Shown in pieces: positions 43,569 to 58,287 of a stretch of 64,000 nt of DNA. Made by a program: the position numbers and the translations under genes. The notes beneath the pieces are model-generated. The model had not been told where the DNA came from. It ran no database searches and worked only from the letters and a program-made list of their open reading frames with translations. Source of the DNA: Aquiluna sp. (lineage in GTDB: Bacteria > Actinomycetota > Actinomycetes > Actinomycetales > Microbacteriaceae); NCBI GenBank assembly GCA_028144365.1, contig JAOGAX010000001.1, positions 45,872 through 109,871 of the forward strand. The letters are read 5' to 3'. Numbering within the stretch: the stretch's first letter is position 1; the number at the start of each line of letters is the position of its first letter.

Positions 43569-44479
43569 ACCTCTCTTTTGTCGCAAGGGAAGTCTGGGAG
43601 GGCGTCAGAGGTAACTTTTCCATGGTCCTTTCGATAGTCCTTGTCACATTCGTGTCACTAAGTTTTGTGAGCGTGGCTGCGCTGCTTCAGGTTCAGATCG
43701 GAAACCTAAAGAGTTATTGGTTCGACAAGGCACAGATTGCCATTTACCTTTGCAATGATTTTGAGAGTGAGTTGATTTGTCCGAGTGGGGCAATAACCCA
43801 AACTGAGCAGATTGCCGTTGCTGGCCAGCTTAAGTCCTCGGCGCTCGTGCCGTACATCGACACCTACTACTTCGAGAGCCAGGACGAGGCGTACCAAAGG
43901 CTTCTGGATGGTGGTGGTGAGCTCACCGCCGCGCAGTACTTGAACCCAGATCAACTAAATGCCACCTATTGGGTTTCGCTTGCGGACCCGGAAAAGGCAG
44001 CTTTGGTTGTTGAAGCCTTCGAGTCCCAGCCGGGAGTTGCAGCGGTTGCGGATCAGCGGAGCTATTTCGATCCGATAATTGGGCTTCTAAATGGTGCGAC
44101 ACTTGCGGCTGGGTCAATAGCGACAGTGATGCTCTTCAGCGCCGCATTGCTCACCACAACCACCATTAGGCTCAGCGCCTTCTCCAGGAGGCGGGAGATT
44201 GGCATCATGAGGCTGGTTGGGGCCTCAAGTGCATCTATACAGCTGCCGTTTATTCTCGAAGGGCTGATTGCTGCGCTTCTGGGCGGCGGCTTGGCAATTG
44301 GTTTGAATTTGTTCATCGTCGAAAACTACTTGACCGATTCCCTTGCAACTGAACTCGCATTTGCGAACTTTGTTTCTGCGACCGACGTACTCGCAGTGGC
44401 CCCCTATGTCTTGGGCCTCGGTGCTATTCTCGCTGTCCTAGCCTCGGGGATTTCTACCTTCAGGCATCTAAGGACCTAG
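43565..44479 (+). CDS. ftsX: Cell division protein FtsX
   Basis: 4-TM FtsX topology, RREIGIMRLVGAS, 4 bp overlap with ftsE. Confidence 0.95.
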   Translation: MNLSFVAREVWEGVRGNFSMVLSIVLVTFVSLSFVSVAALLQVQIGNLKSYWFDKAQIAIYLCNDFESELICPSGAITQTEQIAVAGQLKSSALVPYIDTYYFESQDEAYQRLLDGGGELTAAQYLNPDQLNATYWVSLADPEKAALVVEAFESQPGVAAVADQRSYFDPIIGLLNGATLAAGSIATVMLFSAALLTTTTIRLSAFSRRREIGIMRLVGASSASIQLPFILEGLIAALLGGGLAIGLNLFIVENYLTDSLATELAFANFVSATDVLAVAPYVLGLGAILAVLASGISTFRHLRT

Positions 44480-44488
44480 GAGACACTC

Positions 44489-44962
44489 ATGCCACGCGAG
44501 CGTGGTCAGAAGCTCATTGCTAACAACAAGCGAGCTCGCTACGACTACTTCATAGACGATGTCTATGAGGCTGGCATTGTATTGTCCGGGACAGAGGTAA
44601 AGGCTCTTAGGCAGGGTAAGGCGTCGCTGACAGACTCGTATGCCGCTGTTAATGGGGGAGAGCTTTGGCTCGAGAATGCCTACATTCCTGAGTTCACACA
44701 AGGCTCCTGGACAAACCATGCTCCTCGCAGAAAGCGCAAGCTGCTTCTTGCTAAAAAGGACATTGCGAAGCTGGCGGGAAAGTCAAAGGAAACCGGCTTC
44801 ACCCTCATTCCAATCAGCCTCTATTTCAAAGATGGCTTTGCCAAGGTCGAAATCGGTTTGGCTCGGGGTAAGAAGGATTATGACAAGCGCGAGAGTCTGA
44901 AAGAAAAGGATGCGAAGCGGGAAATGGACAAATTCAGGAAGGCCGCGGCCTCATCGGACTGA
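44489..44962 (+). CDS. smpB: SsrA-binding protein
   Basis: [42 protein letters not shown]-term KREMDKFRK. Confidence 0.97.
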   Translation: MPRERGQKLIANNKRARYDYFIDDVYEAGIVLSGTEVKALRQGKASLTDSYAAVNGGELWLENAYIPEFTQGSWTNHAPRRKRKLLLAKKDIAKLAGKSKETGFTLIPISLYFKDGFAKVEIGLARGKKDYDKRESLKEKDAKREMDKFRKAAASSD

Positions 44963-44996
44963 AAGACCTAAACTTGCAGTTGAGAGTGAGAAGTTC

Positions 44997-46007
44997 ATGA
45001 AAAAAGCACTAATTGTCGGCATCACTGGTCAAGATGGCTCGTATTTGGCCGAGCTCCTGCTTCAAAAGGGCTATGAGGTCCACGGGATTGTGAGGCGCTC
45101 TTCAAGTTTCAACACGGATCGAATTGATCACCTTTACCAAGACCGACACGTTGACTCACCAAAGCTGTTTCTTCACTACGGCGATCTTTCGGACGGGTCA
45201 CGCCTGGTGTCATTGATTGGTGACTTGAAGCCAGACGAGATTTATAACTTAGGTGCACAGTCACATGTTCGAGTGAGTTTTGACGAGCCTGAGTACACAG
45301 GAGACATCACAGGTCTTGGAACTTCAAGAGTCTTGGAGGCTGTTCGCTTAGCTGCGCCCGGAAGCAAGTACTATCAAGCTTCCTCTTCGGAGATGTTCGG
45401 TGCAACCCCACCACCTCAAAATGAATCAACCCCCTTCTACCCTCGGTCTCCTTATGGGGCGGCAAAGGTATACGCCTATTGGATGACGAAGAATTATCGT
45501 GAGGCCTACGGAATATTCGCAGTAAATGGGATCTTGTTCAACCACGAATCCCCTCGTAGGGGTGAAACTTTCGTAACTCGAAAAATAACCCGAGCAGTTG
45601 CAGCTATCAAAGCAGGGGTGCAGTCCAAGCTCTATCTTGGCAATCTAGACGCCGTGAGGGACTGGGGTTACGCACCCGAATACGTCGAGGGTATGTGGCG
45701 GATGTTGCAGCATGATGAGCCAATGGATTACGTCCTGGCAACTGGAAAGGCTGCGACAATCAAGGACTTTCTCACATCAGCCTTCTCACATGCGGATCTT
45801 GATTGGCAGGAATTTGTCGAATTTGACCCTAGATACCTTCGACCGACTGAGGTGGACGCGCTCATAGGTGATGCTTCGTTGGCGGAAACGGAGCTCGGTT
45901 GGAAGGCAAAGACCATGCCAGACGAGCTTGCGCGATTGATGGTGGATGCGGACATCAAGGCCCAAGCTCATGCCGGCTCACCTTGGATTGACACGCCCAC
46001 TTACTGA
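44997..46007 (+). CDS. gmd: GDP-mannose 4,6-dehydratase
   Basis: [47 protein letters not shown] 44997 chosen because the upstream extension reads through smpB. Confidence 0.95.
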   Translation: MKKALIVGITGQDGSYLAELLLQKGYEVHGIVRRSSSFNTDRIDHLYQDRHVDSPKLFLHYGDLSDGSRLVSLIGDLKPDEIYNLGAQSHVRVSFDEPEYTGDITGLGTSRVLEAVRLAAPGSKYYQASSSEMFGATPPPQNESTPFYPRSPYGAAKVYAYWMTKNYREAYGIFAVNGILFNHESPRRGETFVTRKITRAVAAIKAGVQSKLYLGNLDAVRDWGYAPEYVEGMWRMLQHDEPMDYVLATGKAATIKDFLTSAFSHADLDWQEFVEFDPRYLRPTEVDALIGDASLAETELGWKAKTMPDELARLMVDADIKAQAHAGSPWIDTPTY

Positions 46008-46966
46008 TGAGCGCATTTCCAATAGACCGCTCATTAAGGGTTTTCGTAGCCGGCCATAGGGGAATGGTCGGGTCAGCCATAGTCCGCAGGCTAATCGAGG
46101 CAGGATTTTCGGACATCGTCACAAGAAGCTCGAACCAACTCGACCTAAGAGACCGGACCAACGTCTTCGCCTTTTTTGAGCAGGAGCAACCAGAAGTTGT
46201 CTTTTTGGCAGCAGCTAAAGTCGGAGGAATCCTTGCGAACGACACCTATCCAGCCGATTTTTTGAGTGACAACCTGAGAATCCAACTTAATGTCATGGAC
46301 GCAGCACATGAATTCGGTGCCGAAAGACTAGTTTTCTTGGGCTCCAGTTGCATTTACCCTAAGTTTGCCGAGCAGCCAATCAGCGAAGATGCCCTCATGA
46401 CGGGGACCTTAGAGCCGACTAACGATGCTTATGCGGTTGCAAAAATTGCAGGTATCCAGCAGGTCAAAGCGATGCGAAAACAGCATGGTCGGCGCTGGAT
46501 TTCTGTGATGCCCTCCAATCTCTATGGACCTGGCGATAATTACGACCCAGTCGGATCTCACGTTTTGCCAGCACTCATTAGGCGCTTCATCGAAGCAAGG
46601 GACGCGGGTCAAGCTCAGATCACTAACTGGGGAACTGGCTCACCATTGCGAGAATTCTTGTTCGTTGAAGATTTGGCTGATGCTTGTGTGTTCCTCCTTG
46701 AGAACTATGACTCAAGCGAGCACATCAACGTCGGAAGCGGAGAGGACCTATCAATCAAGGATCTTGCCGCAATTATTGCCGAGGAGGTCGGTTTTACTGG
46801 CGAGACTCTTTGGGACGATTCAAAGCCAGACGGAACACCTAGAAAACTTCTCGATGTCTCGAAGATAAACGACCTCGGGTGGAGGGCAACGACGGGACTG
46901 CGTGAAGGCATTAGAGAGTCCATTCGAGACTTCGAATCACGACGTGCAGAGCTAACAAAAATGTAA
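46007..46966 (+). CDS. fcl: GDP-L-fucose synthase
   Basis: VFVAGHRGMVGSAIVRRL, LFLGSSCIYPKFAEQPISEDALMTGTLEPTNDAYAVAKIAGI. Confidence 0.95.
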   Translation: MSAFPIDRSLRVFVAGHRGMVGSAIVRRLIEAGFSDIVTRSSNQLDLRDRTNVFAFFEQEQPEVVFLAAAKVGGILANDTYPADFLSDNLRIQLNVMDAAHEFGAERLVFLGSSCIYPKFAEQPISEDALMTGTLEPTNDAYAVAKIAGIQQVKAMRKQHGRRWISVMPSNLYGPGDNYDPVGSHVLPALIRRFIEARDAGQAQITNWGTGSPLREFLFVEDLADACVFLLENYDSSEHINVGSGEDLSIKDLAAIIAEEVGFTGETLWDDSKPDGTPRKLLDVSKINDLGWRATTGLREGIRESIRDFESRRAELTKM

Positions 46967-47164
46967 AAGGTCACAAATTAGTAAAAAACCTGCGGAATTT
47001 TAAGTTGCGTAGCATAATTCTCCTCCTTTAGTATTGAGGTTTGCTTCCCTAACCCTGCCCGGCGATAAATATCGGTTGTCTGGCGCGATGCAAATTGTGG
47101 CTCGTCACGGTTTAGGTATGCGAATTTCCGCCCAAACCTAACAACTTCCCTAGGGGTATTCACT

Positions 47165-50100
47165 TTGGCTGCTGCGAAAAACGCTAAAACCACCAAGTCC
47201 GCAAACACATCAAGAACCGCTCAGAGGCCTTCATTTGCCAAGCACTCTGACCCGGTAGAGATTCCAGACCTACTCTCTCTTCAGACTGAGAGCTTCGACT
47301 GGCTAGTCGGTGCTCCTGCCTGGCGAGCAATCGCTGGCAAGGCTGCCAAGACCGGCCTCGACGAGGTCTTCGAGGAGATCAGCCCTATCGAGGACAGCAG
47401 CAACGCTGCCCAGGATGCAAAGATGGGTCTTTCGTTCTCTGACCCAGAACTATTTGACCCTCCCTACACTCCAGATGAGTGCAAGGAGAAGGGCAAGAGC
47501 TACACACAGCCGCTCTACATCAAAGCAGAGTTCACCAACTACCTAACCGGTGAGATCAAGTCTCAGACCGTGTTCATGGGTGACTTCCCGGTAATGACCG
47601 GCAAGGGAACCTTCATTATCAATGGCACCGAGCGCGTGGTTGTGTCTCAGCTGGTTCGCTCACCAGGTGTCTACTTCTCGGTGTCAACTAACACCACCGG
47701 AAACCTTGACGTTCGTAACAACAAGGCTCAGATCATTCCAAGCCGCGGAAGCTACCTAGAGTTTCTGACCGAGTGGGTCAAGGACGAGAGAAAGCCGGCT
47801 GCTCGGTTTGGACAGCCAATTCTGCAGGTGCAGGTAGACCGTAAGACCAAGGTCTCCGCAACTATCTTCTTGAAGGCCCTTGGCTTCACCAAGGACGAGA
47901 TTCGTGCAGAGTTCTCGGACATCAAGGCTGCCGTTGAGGCAAGCCCACTGGGCATGAAGTTTGACGAGGACATCATCGAGAGAACTCTTGAGTATGACGA
48001 GTCGAAGGTCTTTGCTAACCCAATCCTGAGCAAGGAGGAGGCGCTTCGTGAGGTCTACCGCAAGGTTCGCGGTGAGGCTGCAGGTAGTGAGGTAGCCGAT
48101 GCTTGGCTGCGCTCCACATACTTCGAGTCAAAGCGCTACAACCTCGCTCGTGTTGGTCGCCACAAGATCAACCGCAAGCTCCAGATCGAAGAGGAAGCCA
48201 ACATCACCACGCTTACGCGTGCCGACATTGTTAGCACCCTGAAGTACCTACTGCTCTTTGACCTAGTTCTTGCCAACAACGTTTCATCAAGCTCGCAGAA
48301 CGCAGAGTTTGCCATCAAGATGAACGGCAAGAAGGTAAACCTCTCGGTTCGCTCTGATGACATCGATGACTTCTCCAACCGCCGCATCCGCAGCGTTGGC
48401 GAGCTAATCCAGAACCAGGTTCGCATCGGCCTTAGCCGTATGGAGCGTGTGGTTCGCGAGCGCATGTCCACCCAGGACATCGAGGCGATTACTCCTCAGA
48501 CTCTTATTAACCTGCGCCCAGTTGTCTCTGCACTGAAGGAGTTCTTCGGAGCAAGCCAGCTATCGCAGTTCATGGACCAGAACAACCCTCTGGCAGGCCT
48601 CGCTCACAAGCGTCGTCTCTCGGCCCTGGGTCCTGGTGGTATCGCTCGTGAGCGTGCCCAGATGGAGGTTCGTGACGTTCACCCTTCTCACTACGGAAGA
48701 ATGTGCCCAGTTGAGACCCCAGAAGGTCCAAACATCGGTCTGATTGGATCTCTTACCGCCTTCAGCCGCATCAACAGCTTTGGCTTTATTGAGACCCCTT
48801 ACCGCACTGTGAAGAACGGTAAGCCATCAAGGACAGTTGAGTATCTTGATGCGGCTAGCGAAGACGGCAAGGTAATCGCAGGTGCTGACACACCATTGAG
48901 TGATGACGGCTCCCTCAAGGGCCCAAAGGCCTTCGCCCGCTTCCGCGGTGACATCGTTGAGGTGGACGCAGCGGATGTTGACTACATCGATGTCTCCCCG
49001 CGTCAGCTGGCTTCAGTCTCTACGTCTCTGATTCCGTTCCTCGAGCACGATGACTCCTCACGTGCCCTGATGGGTGCGAACATGCAGCGTCAGGCAGTTC
49101 CACTGCTGCGCGCAGACAGCCCATTTGTAGGTACTGGCATGGAGCGCATTGCTGCAATTGACTCCGGTGCCGTTGTGGTTGCTGAGGAGGCAGGTGTCGT
49201 CGAGGAGATTGACGCCGACGAGATCACAGTCCACAACGACAACAAGAAGCGCTCCACCTACCCACTTCGTAAGTTCGACCGCTCAAACCAGGGAACCGCT
49301 ATCAACCAGCGAGTAATCGTTGAGGTTGGTCAGCGCGTAGAAGTTGGAGATGTGCTTGCCGACGGCCCATCCACCGAGAACGGTGAGTTGGCTCTGGGCA
49401 AGAACCTGCTTGTGGCATTCATGCCATGGGAGGGCTACAACTTCGAGGACGCGATCATCCTGAGCCAGGAGCTTGTCAAGCAGGACACCATGTCTTCGAT
49501 TCACATCGAGGAGTATGAGGTTGATGCTCGCGACACCAAGCTCGGTGCCGAGGAGATCACCTCCGACCTACCAAACATTTCAATCGAGGCCCTAGCTCAG
49601 CTAGACGACATGGGCATCGTCCGTATTGGCGCAGAGGTTCGCCCGGGAGACATCCTGGTCGGAAAGGTAACGCCCAAGGGTGAGACCGAGCTTTCTGCAG
49701 AGGAGCGACTACTTCGCGCGATCTTCAACGAGAAGAGCCGAGAGGTTCGCGACACCTCTTTGAAGGTCCCACACGGCGAGGGCGGAACCGTCATTGGCGT
49801 CAAGGTATTTGACGCAGAGGACGGCGACGAGCTCGGAGCCGGCGTTAACCGCAGAGTCGTTGTTCACATCGCCCAGAAGCGCAAGATCACCGAGGGTGAC
49901 AAGCTTGCTGGTCGTCACGGCAACAAGGGTGTTATCGCCAAGATTCTCCCAGTTGAGGACATGCCGTTCATGGAGGACGGAACTCCTGTTGACATCGTTT
50001 TGAACCCGCTGGGTATCCCAGGCCGCATGAACTTTGGTCAGGTCCTTGAGACCCACCTAGGTTGGGCATGTAGGCAGGGCTGGGACGTCAAGGGCGTTGC

Positions 50101-50788
50101 CAAGTGGGCAGACGACATGGCTAAGAGCCTCATCAAGAGCCCTCCGGGAACCAAGGTCGCAACACCTGTGTTTGATGGTGCAACCAAGGACCAGGTTGCT
50201 GGCATCTTGGACCACACCCTGCCTAACGCCGATGGCCAGAGGCTCATCGATGGCACCGGTAAGGCAAGGCTGTTCGATGGCCGCAGTGGCGAGCCATACC
50301 CGGAGCCAATTGCCGTTGGTGTCAAGTACATGCTGAAGCTTCACCACCTGGTTGACGACAAGATCCACGCTCGTTCAACCGGACCTTACTCGATGATTAC
50401 CCAGCAGCCACTGGGAGGTAAGGCACAGTTTGGTGGCCAGAGGTTCGGTGAGATGGAGGTATGGGCCCTACAGGCCTACGGCGCCGCTCACACCCTCCAG
50501 GAGCTGCTGACCATCAAGTCCGACGACATCGCAGGCCGCGTTCGCACCTACGAGGCAATCGTCAAGGGCGAGAACATCCAACCGCCAGGAATCCCGGAGT
50601 CATTCAGGGTTTTGGCCAAGGAGATGCAGTCACTTGGTCTCAACGTCGAGGTAATCGATGACGAGGGCAGGGTTGTAGTGCTGAAGGACGAGGAGTTCGA
50701 GTCCGACCGCGCAGCCGAGGAGCTCGGCATCAACCTGAGCCGCAACGAGAACCTGTCCGCAGAATCCGACTTCAACACCTACCAGTAG
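47165..50788 (+). CDS. rpoB: DNA-directed RNA polymerase subunit beta
   Basis: Conserved beta motifs incl. [33 protein letters not shown]. Confidence 0.99.
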   Translation: MAAAKNAKTTKSANTSRTAQRPSFAKHSDPVEIPDLLSLQTESFDWLVGAPAWRAIAGKAAKTGLDEVFEEISPIEDSSNAAQDAKMGLSFSDPELFDPPYTPDECKEKGKSYTQPLYIKAEFTNYLTGEIKSQTVFMGDFPVMTGKGTFIINGTERVVVSQLVRSPGVYFSVSTNTTGNLDVRNNKAQIIPSRGSYLEFLTEWVKDERKPAARFGQPILQVQVDRKTKVSATIFLKALGFTKDEIRAEFSDIKAAVEASPLGMKFDEDIIERTLEYDESKVFANPILSKEEALREVYRKVRGEAAGSEVADAWLRSTYFESKRYNLARVGRHKINRKLQIEEEANITTLTRADIVSTLKYLLLFDLVLANNVSSSSQNAEFAIKMNGKKVNLSVRSDDIDDFSNRRIRSVGELIQNQVRIGLSRMERVVRERMSTQDIEAITPQTLINLRPVVSALKEFFGASQLSQFMDQNNPLAGLAHKRRLSALGPGGIARERAQMEVRDVHPSHYGRMCPVETPEGPNIGLIGSLTAFSRINSFGFIETPYRTVKNGKPSRTVEYLDAASEDGKVIAGADTPLSDDGSLKGPKAFARFRGDIVEVDAADVDYIDVSPRQLASVSTSLIPFLEHDDSSRALMGANMQRQAVPLLRADSPFVGTGMERIAAIDSGAVVVAEEAGVVEEIDADEITVHNDNKKRSTYPLRKFDRSNQGTAINQRVIVEVGQRVEVGDVLADGPSTENGELALGKNLLVAFMPWEGYNFEDAIILSQELVKQDTMSSIHIEEYEVDARDTKLGAEEITSDLPNISIEALAQLDDMGIVRIGAEVRPGDILVGKVTPKGETELSAEERLLRAIFNEKSREVRDTSLKVPHGEGGTVIGVKVFDAEDGDELGAGVNRRVVVHIAQKRKITEGDKLAGRHGNKGVIAKILPVEDMPFMEDGTPVDIVLNPLGIPGRMNFGQVLETHLGWACRQGWDVKGVAKWADDMAKSLIKSPPGTKVATPVFDGATKDQVAGILDHTLPNADGQRLIDGTGKARLFDGRSGEPYPEPIAVGVKYMLKLHHLVDDKIHARSTGPYSMITQQPLGGKAQFGGQRFGEMEVWALQAYGAAHTLQELLTIKSDDIAGRVRTYEAIVKGENIQPPGIPESFRVLAKEMQSLGLNVEVIDDEGRVVVLKDEEFESDRAAEELGINLSRNENLSAESDFNTYQ

Positions 50789-50809
50789 ACCTAAGAGGAA
50801 CTAGAGAAA

Positions 50810-53800
50810 ATGTCAGTAAGAGTAGAAAACTTCAGTGCCCTTCGCGTAGGTCTAGCTACCAGCGAGGAGATTCGTTCTTGGTCATCTGGTGAGGTAAAGA
50901 AGCCAGAGACCATCAACTACCGAACCCTAAAGCCAGAAAAAGACGGCCTGTTCTGCGAGAAGATCTTCGGTCCCACAAAGGACTGGGAGTGCTCCTGTGG
51001 AAAGTACAAGAGAGTTCGCTTTAAGGGCATCGTCTGTGAGCGCTGTGGCGTAGAGGTCACCAAGAGCTCAGTACGTCGTGAGCGCATGGGCCACATCGAG
51101 CTAGCTGCTCCGGTAACCCACATCTGGTACTTCAAGGGTGTTCCATCACGCCTTGGCTACCTCTTGAACATGGCTCCTAAGGACCTAGAGAAGATCATTT
51201 ACTTCGCCGCCTACAGGGTCATGGAAATTGACCGTGAGCTTCGCGACGGCGAGTATGACCTAGTCCGCGAGGAGTACGTTGACCGCATTCGTGCCCTGGT
51301 TGCAGCCCGTAGCGAGGAGTTCGAGGCAGCAGCCTCCGAGGAAATGGCAGAGCTTCGTGAGCTTGGCCTAGAGCTGCAGATCTCAAACAAGTTCTGGGAG
51401 ACCCCACGCTGGATTGAGAAGCAGTTTGCCAAGAGCGTCGAGCAGCTAATCGACTCCGAGGAGAAGGACCCAGATGGGTTCTGGTCTGCAAAGTCGCTTG
51501 CTGTCGAGACTGACGAGGAGCAGGAGGACGCAGTCGTCCGCACCTCTGACGAGACCAAGAAGATTAAGAAGCTAATGGCGGACTTCAAGAAGAAGACCGA
51601 CAAGATCGTTCGTGAGTATGCCCGCTTAGAGCGCCCTGCCAACCTTCACAAGGAGCAGATCGCCTGGAGGATGTTCCTGACCGCCGAGGTTGGACAGCTA
51701 CTTCCAAACGACGTGATCTTCGATCACTTCGACTACTACTTCTCTGACTACGTAATTACCGAGATCGGTGCCGAGGCAGTTATGCAGGTGCTAGCCGCAT
51801 TTGACCTGACCGGTGCTGCGGCTGAGCTTCGTGCTGAGATTGCAACCACCAAGGGCTCAAAGCAGACCCAGGCCATCAAGCGCCTCAAGGTCGTCAGCAG
51901 CTTCGAGCAGTCGGGAACCCCGCCAACCTCGATGGTGCTATCGGTGCTGCCGGTACTGCCTCCGGAGATTCGTCCGATGGTTCAGCTCGATGGTGGCCGC
52001 TTTGCTACCTCTGACCTCAACGATCTCTACCGCAGGGTTATTAACCGCAATAACCGTCTGAAGAGATTCGTTGACCTAGGTGCTGTGCCAAAGACCATTT
52101 TGAACAACGAGAAGCGCATGCTGCAGGAGGCTGTCGACGCGCTGTTCGACAACGGCCGCCGTGGTCGTGCCGTTACCGGTACCGGTAACCGTGCACTCAA
52201 GTCGCTATCTGACCTTCTGAAGGGTAAGCAGGGCCGCTTCCGCCAGAACCTTCTGGGTAAGCGCGTTGACTACTCCGGTCGTTCGGTAATCGTTGTAGGT
52301 CCTCAGCTGAAGCTGCACCAGTGTGGCCTTCCAAAGCTGATGGCACTTGAACTGTTCAAGCCATTTGTGATGAAGCGACTTGTTGATTTGGGTCTTGCCC
52401 AGAACATCAAGAGCGCTAAGCGCATGGTTGAGAGAAGCCGCCCACAGGTTTGGGGTGCCCTAGAAGAGGTAATCAAGGAACGACCAGTTCTTCTAAACCG
52501 CGCACCGACCCTTCACCGCCTTGGAATTCAGGCCTTTGAGCCAGTACTGGTTGAGGGTAAGGCTATTCAGCTACACCCACTTGTCTGTGCTGCGTTCAAC
52601 GCCGACTTCGACGGTGACCAGATGGCCGTTCACCTACCGCTATCGGTAGAGGCTCAGGCTGAGGCGAGAATCTTGATGCTCGCATCAAACAACATCCTGA
52701 AGCCTTCCGATGGTCGTCCGGTTGCAACACCAACCCAGGACATGATCATTGGCCTATTCCACCTAACCGAAGAGGTCGAGGGTGCTAAGGGTGAAGGCCT
52801 AGCCTTCAGCTCGATGGCAGAGGCTCAGATGGCATTTGACATCCACGAGCTTGCAATCAGCGCCAAGGTCCGCATCCGCGTCGATGGAGAGCTTCGCGAG
52901 ACCACCTTCGGTCGCGCGCTGTTCAACGAGACCCTGCCTGAGAACTACCCGTTCGTGAACGAGCAGGTTGGCAAGAAGCAGCTCGGACAGATCGTCTCCG
53001 ATTTGGTTGAGATGTACTCGAGGACCGAAGTTGCCGCATCGCTTGACAAGCTCAAGGACGCTGGTTTCCACTGGGCCACCCGTTCGGGTGTCTCGATGGC
53101 TATCTCCGACGCTAACTTCGACCCGAAGGGCACCTTCGACAAGAAGCGCGCCGAGATGATCACCAAGGCCGAGAAGCAGCACACAAAGATTCAGGAAGCT
53201 TTCGACAACGGACTCAAGTCCGACCTCGAGCGTCGTGATGAGCTTGGTGAGCTTTGGTCCAAGGAGACCAAGGAGATCCAGACACTGTTGCAGGAGTCGA
53301 TCCCGCAGGACAACGCCATCTACAAGATGGTGACCTCTGGTGCTAGGGGTAACTGGCTACAGATTCGTTCCATCATGGGTATGCGTGGCCCGGTTGCGAC
53401 CTCTTCCGGTGACTTCGCACCGATGCCTGTGAAGGGTAACTACCTCCTGGGTCTAACTGCTCACGAGTATTTCACCAACGCGACCGGCGCCCGAAAGGGT
53501 AACGCTGACACTGCCATGAAGACTGCCGCCGCAGGTTACCTAACCCGTCGTCTAGTGGACGTGGCGCAGGATGTCATCATTCAGATTGAGGACTGTGGAA
53601 CATCAAAGGGTCTTGAGAAGGACCTTCTTGATGACGAGCAGGTCGAGCTATCGATTGTTGGTCGTACCAACCTCGCCGATGTCAAGGTCGGCAAGGATGT
53701 TTTGGTCAAGGCTGGCGAGAATATCGACCACGCAACCGTTCGCAGGCTCAAGGAAGCCGGAGTCGAGACCATCGTGGTTCGCGCCGTGCTTACCTGTGAG

Positions 53801-54988
53801 GCTGAGGCTGGAATCTGTGCAGCCTGCTACGGAGTATCCCTTGCTACTAACCAGGAAGTGAACGTCGGTGAGGCCATCGGTATCATCGCCGCTCAGTCGA
53901 TTGGTGAGCCTGGTACCCAGCTAACTATGCGTACCTTCCACACCGGAGGTGCTGCCGAGAACACCAAGAAGCAGACCATTCTGAAGTCAATTGGTGGTCA
54001 GAAGGTTCGTGTTGAGCGTCTGATCTCCTACGACATCACCCAGGGTCTAAATGGTGTTACGGACCTCCTAGAGGCTCGTGTTGGTTGGCGTCAGGCCGGC
54101 AAGGTTGCCGTTATGGCCTTCTGGGACGGCAAGGTTGACCTTGTTGAGAAGGTCTCCGCAACCGGTACCAAGAGCTATGAGGTCTTTGTTCGCCCACAGG
54201 GTGAGAAGGCGGAGAAGGAGGCTGAGGCGCTAGCCATGCAGTACAGCTTCTCCAGAACCGCTTCGAAGACCTTCAAGAAGCTAAGCCCGTATCTCCCAAT
54301 CACCACCGTTTCATCTGCTGATGACTTGTTGGTTGAGAAGGGCGAGATGGTTGAGGCCGGTGACTACCTGGTTGATGGAACCCCAATTCCTCACGAGGTG
54401 CTGATGATCAAGGGAAGCCGTGAGGCTGCAGCCGAGATCATCCGCGGTGTTCAGGCAATCTACGGCTCACAGGGCGTTCCACTACATGACAAGCACCTCG
54501 AGGTGATTGTTCGTCAGATGCTCTCCAAGGTCACAGTTATCGACTCTGGTGACACCGACATGCTCCCAGGTGAGATTATCGACCGCCAGAGGTTTGCAAC
54601 TAAGAACCGCGAGGCAGTATCTAAGGGTCTTCGCCCGGCAAGTGCTCGTCAGGAGGTCATGGGTATGACCCGTGCATCACTGGCAGCTCAGTCCTGGCTA
54701 TCGGCGGCCTCCTTCCAGGAGACCACCAGGGTCCTCACTCAGGCAGCTCTGGACCGCCGCGAGGACAGGCTCGTAGGTCTAAAGGAGAACGTCATCATTG
54801 GAAAGCTGATCCCGGCTGGTACCGGTATGGCTCGCTACCGCAACTTCGAGGTCGATGGCACCGAAGAGGCAAAGGCAGAGCGCTACCCGAACCGCATCTG
54901 GTCCGATGCTTCTTTTGAAGACGGTGACCTTGACTCTCAGGAGCTAAGCCTCTCCGTTGCAGACCCATTTGCAGTCGAAGAGAACTAA
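50810..54988 (+). CDS. rpoC: DNA-directed RNA polymerase subunit beta'
   Basis: [16 protein letters not shown] catalytic motif, N-terminal zinc ribbon [20 protein letters not shown]. Confidence 0.99.
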   Translation: MSVRVENFSALRVGLATSEEIRSWSSGEVKKPETINYRTLKPEKDGLFCEKIFGPTKDWECSCGKYKRVRFKGIVCERCGVEVTKSSVRRERMGHIELAAPVTHIWYFKGVPSRLGYLLNMAPKDLEKIIYFAAYRVMEIDRELRDGEYDLVREEYVDRIRALVAARSEEFEAAASEEMAELRELGLELQISNKFWETPRWIEKQFAKSVEQLIDSEEKDPDGFWSAKSLAVETDEEQEDAVVRTSDETKKIKKLMADFKKKTDKIVREYARLERPANLHKEQIAWRMFLTAEVGQLLPNDVIFDHFDYYFSDYVITEIGAEAVMQVLAAFDLTGAAAELRAEIATTKGSKQTQAIKRLKVVSSFEQSGTPPTSMVLSVLPVLPPEIRPMVQLDGGRFATSDLNDLYRRVINRNNRLKRFVDLGAVPKTILNNEKRMLQEAVDALFDNGRRGRAVTGTGNRALKSLSDLLKGKQGRFRQNLLGKRVDYSGRSVIVVGPQLKLHQCGLPKLMALELFKPFVMKRLVDLGLAQNIKSAKRMVERSRPQVWGALEEVIKERPVLLNRAPTLHRLGIQAFEPVLVEGKAIQLHPLVCAAFNADFDGDQMAVHLPLSVEAQAEARILMLASNNILKPSDGRPVATPTQDMIIGLFHLTEEVEGAKGEGLAFSSMAEAQMAFDIHELAISAKVRIRVDGELRETTFGRALFNETLPENYPFVNEQVGKKQLGQIVSDLVEMYSRTEVAASLDKLKDAGFHWATRSGVSMAISDANFDPKGTFDKKRAEMITKAEKQHTKIQEAFDNGLKSDLERRDELGELWSKETKEIQTLLQESIPQDNAIYKMVTSGARGNWLQIRSIMGMRGPVATSSGDFAPMPVKGNYLLGLTAHEYFTNATGARKGNADTAMKTAAAGYLTRRLVDVAQDVIIQIEDCGTSKGLEKDLLDDEQVELSIVGRTNLADVKVGKDVLVKAGENIDHATVRRLKEAGVETIVVRAVLTCEAEAGICAACYGVSLATNQEVNVGEAIGIIAAQSIGEPGTQLTMRTFHTGGAAENTKKQTILKSIGGQKVRVERLISYDITQGLNGVTDLLEARVGWRQAGKVAVMAFWDGKVDLVEKVSATGTKSYEVFVRPQGEKAEKEAEALAMQYSFSRTASKTFKKLSPYLPITTVSSADDLLVEKGEMVEAGDYLVDGTPIPHEVLMIKGSREAAAEIIRGVQAIYGSQGVPLHDKHLEVIVRQMLSKVTVIDSGDTDMLPGEIIDRQRFATKNREAVSKGLRPASARQEVMGMTRASLAAQSWLSAASFQETTRVLTQAALDRREDRLVGLKENVIIGKLIPAGTGMARYRNFEVDGTEEAKAERYPNRIWSDASFEDGDLDSQELSLSVADPFAVEEN

Positions 54989-55006
54989 CAACATAAGAAA
55001 AAGTAT

Positions 55007-55036
55007 TTGACCGCCTCAAGCGGCTACAGGTATGCT
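55007..55036 (+). promoter_or_regulatory. Candidate sigma70-type promoter for str operon
   Basis: TTGACC-N18-TATGCT in the rpoC-rpsL intergenic region, about 120 nt upstream of rpsL. Confidence 0.6.
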
Positions 55037-55157
55037 TGGCGAGGTTCATGCGAGAGCGTGTATCGGGCCGAAATCCTCTAGTCGCTGAGGGTGGGTCAAA
55101 GAAAATAACTTCGGTTTTCAGTTTTGTGCTGTGCCGAGGAACGAATAAGGAGTACTA

Positions 55158-55529
55158 GTGCCAACAATTCAGCAGTTGGTTCGCAAGGGTCGTAGCCCAA
55201 AGGTCTCAAAGACCAAGAGCCCGGCCCTGAAGGCTAACCCGCAGCAGCGTGGCGTATGCACCCGTGTGTACACCACCACACCAAAGAAGCCGAACTCGGC
55301 TCTTCGTAAGGTTGCGCGTGTCAAGCTATCGAACGGCGTTGAGGTAACCGCCTACATCCCGGGCGAGGGTCACAACCTGCAGGAGCACTCGATGGTGCTT
55401 GTGCGTGGTGGTCGTGTCAAGGACCTGCCAGGTGTGCGTTACAAGATCGTTCGTGGAGCACTAGACACCCAGGCTGTAAAAGACCGTCAGCAGGCTCGTA
55501 GCCGCTACGGTGCGAAGAAGGGTAAGTAA
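55158..55529 (+). CDS. rpsL: 30S ribosomal protein S12
   Basis: [12 protein letters not shown]...[21 protein letters not shown]. Confidence 0.99.
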   Translation: MPTIQQLVRKGRSPKVSKTKSPALKANPQQRGVCTRVYTTTPKKPNSALRKVARVKLSNGVEVTAYIPGEGHNLQEHSMVLVRGGRVKDLPGVRYKIVRGALDTQAVKDRQQARSRYGAKKGK

Positions 55530-55999
55530 TGCCACGTAAGGGCCCAGTAGCCAAGCGTCCAGTAGCCGTCGACCCTGTTTACGGCTCACCAGTTGTTTCG
55601 CAGCTGGTAAACAAGATTTTGCTAGATGGCAAGAAGTCTCTTGCCGAGAAGACCGTTTATGGCGCCCTAGAAGGCACCAACCGCAAGACCGGTGATGACC
55701 CAGTAGTTCTTCTAAAGAAGGCCCTGGATAACGTCCGTCCAACCGTTGAGGTTAAGTCCCGCCGTGTCGGTGGCTCCACCTACCAGGTTCCGGTTGAGGT
55801 CAAGACCCACCGTGCAAACACCCTTGCAATGCGTTGGTTGGTTCAGTACGCACGTCTACGTCGCGAGAAGACCATGACCGAGCGCCTAATGAACGAGATC
55901 TTGGATGCCTCCAATGGTCTTGGTGCAGCTGTGAAGCGTCGCGAAGACACTCACAAGATGGCCGAGTCCAACAAGGCATTTGCTCACTACCGCTGGTAA
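55529..55999 (+). CDS. rpsG: 30S ribosomal protein S7
   Basis: [10 protein letters not shown]...[13 protein letters not shown]. Confidence 0.99.
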   Translation: MPRKGPVAKRPVAVDPVYGSPVVSQLVNKILLDGKKSLAEKTVYGALEGTNRKTGDDPVVLLKKALDNVRPTVEVKSRRVGGSTYQVPVEVKTHRANTLAMRWLVQYARLRREKTMTERLMNEILDASNGLGAAVKRREDTHKMAESNKAFAHYRW

Positions 56000-56081
56000 T
56001 CCAGCAACATCCGCAAGGTTTTGCTTCGCCAAAATCCTACGGATGAACTATTTCACCAACTAGTCACTTTCGGAGGACACC

Positions 56082-58184
<2,103 letters not shown>

Positions 58185-58287
58185 GACAACTTACTCGTAA
58201 GTGGCTAAGATAGAAAGACTGTAAACCCCAAATCAGAGTCGGCCTCCCGGTCGATGATTTACTACGGATCCATCAGGAGGACCCATA

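Noticed and set aside
44963-44996. ssrA (tmRNA) next to smpB
   Set aside because: Only about 34 nt between smpB and gmd; no space for tmRNA.
58188-58205. ACTTACTCGTAAGT palindrome between fusA and tuf as a terminator/operator
   Set aside because: Only a 2-nt loop and weak stem, no T-tract; likely chance.
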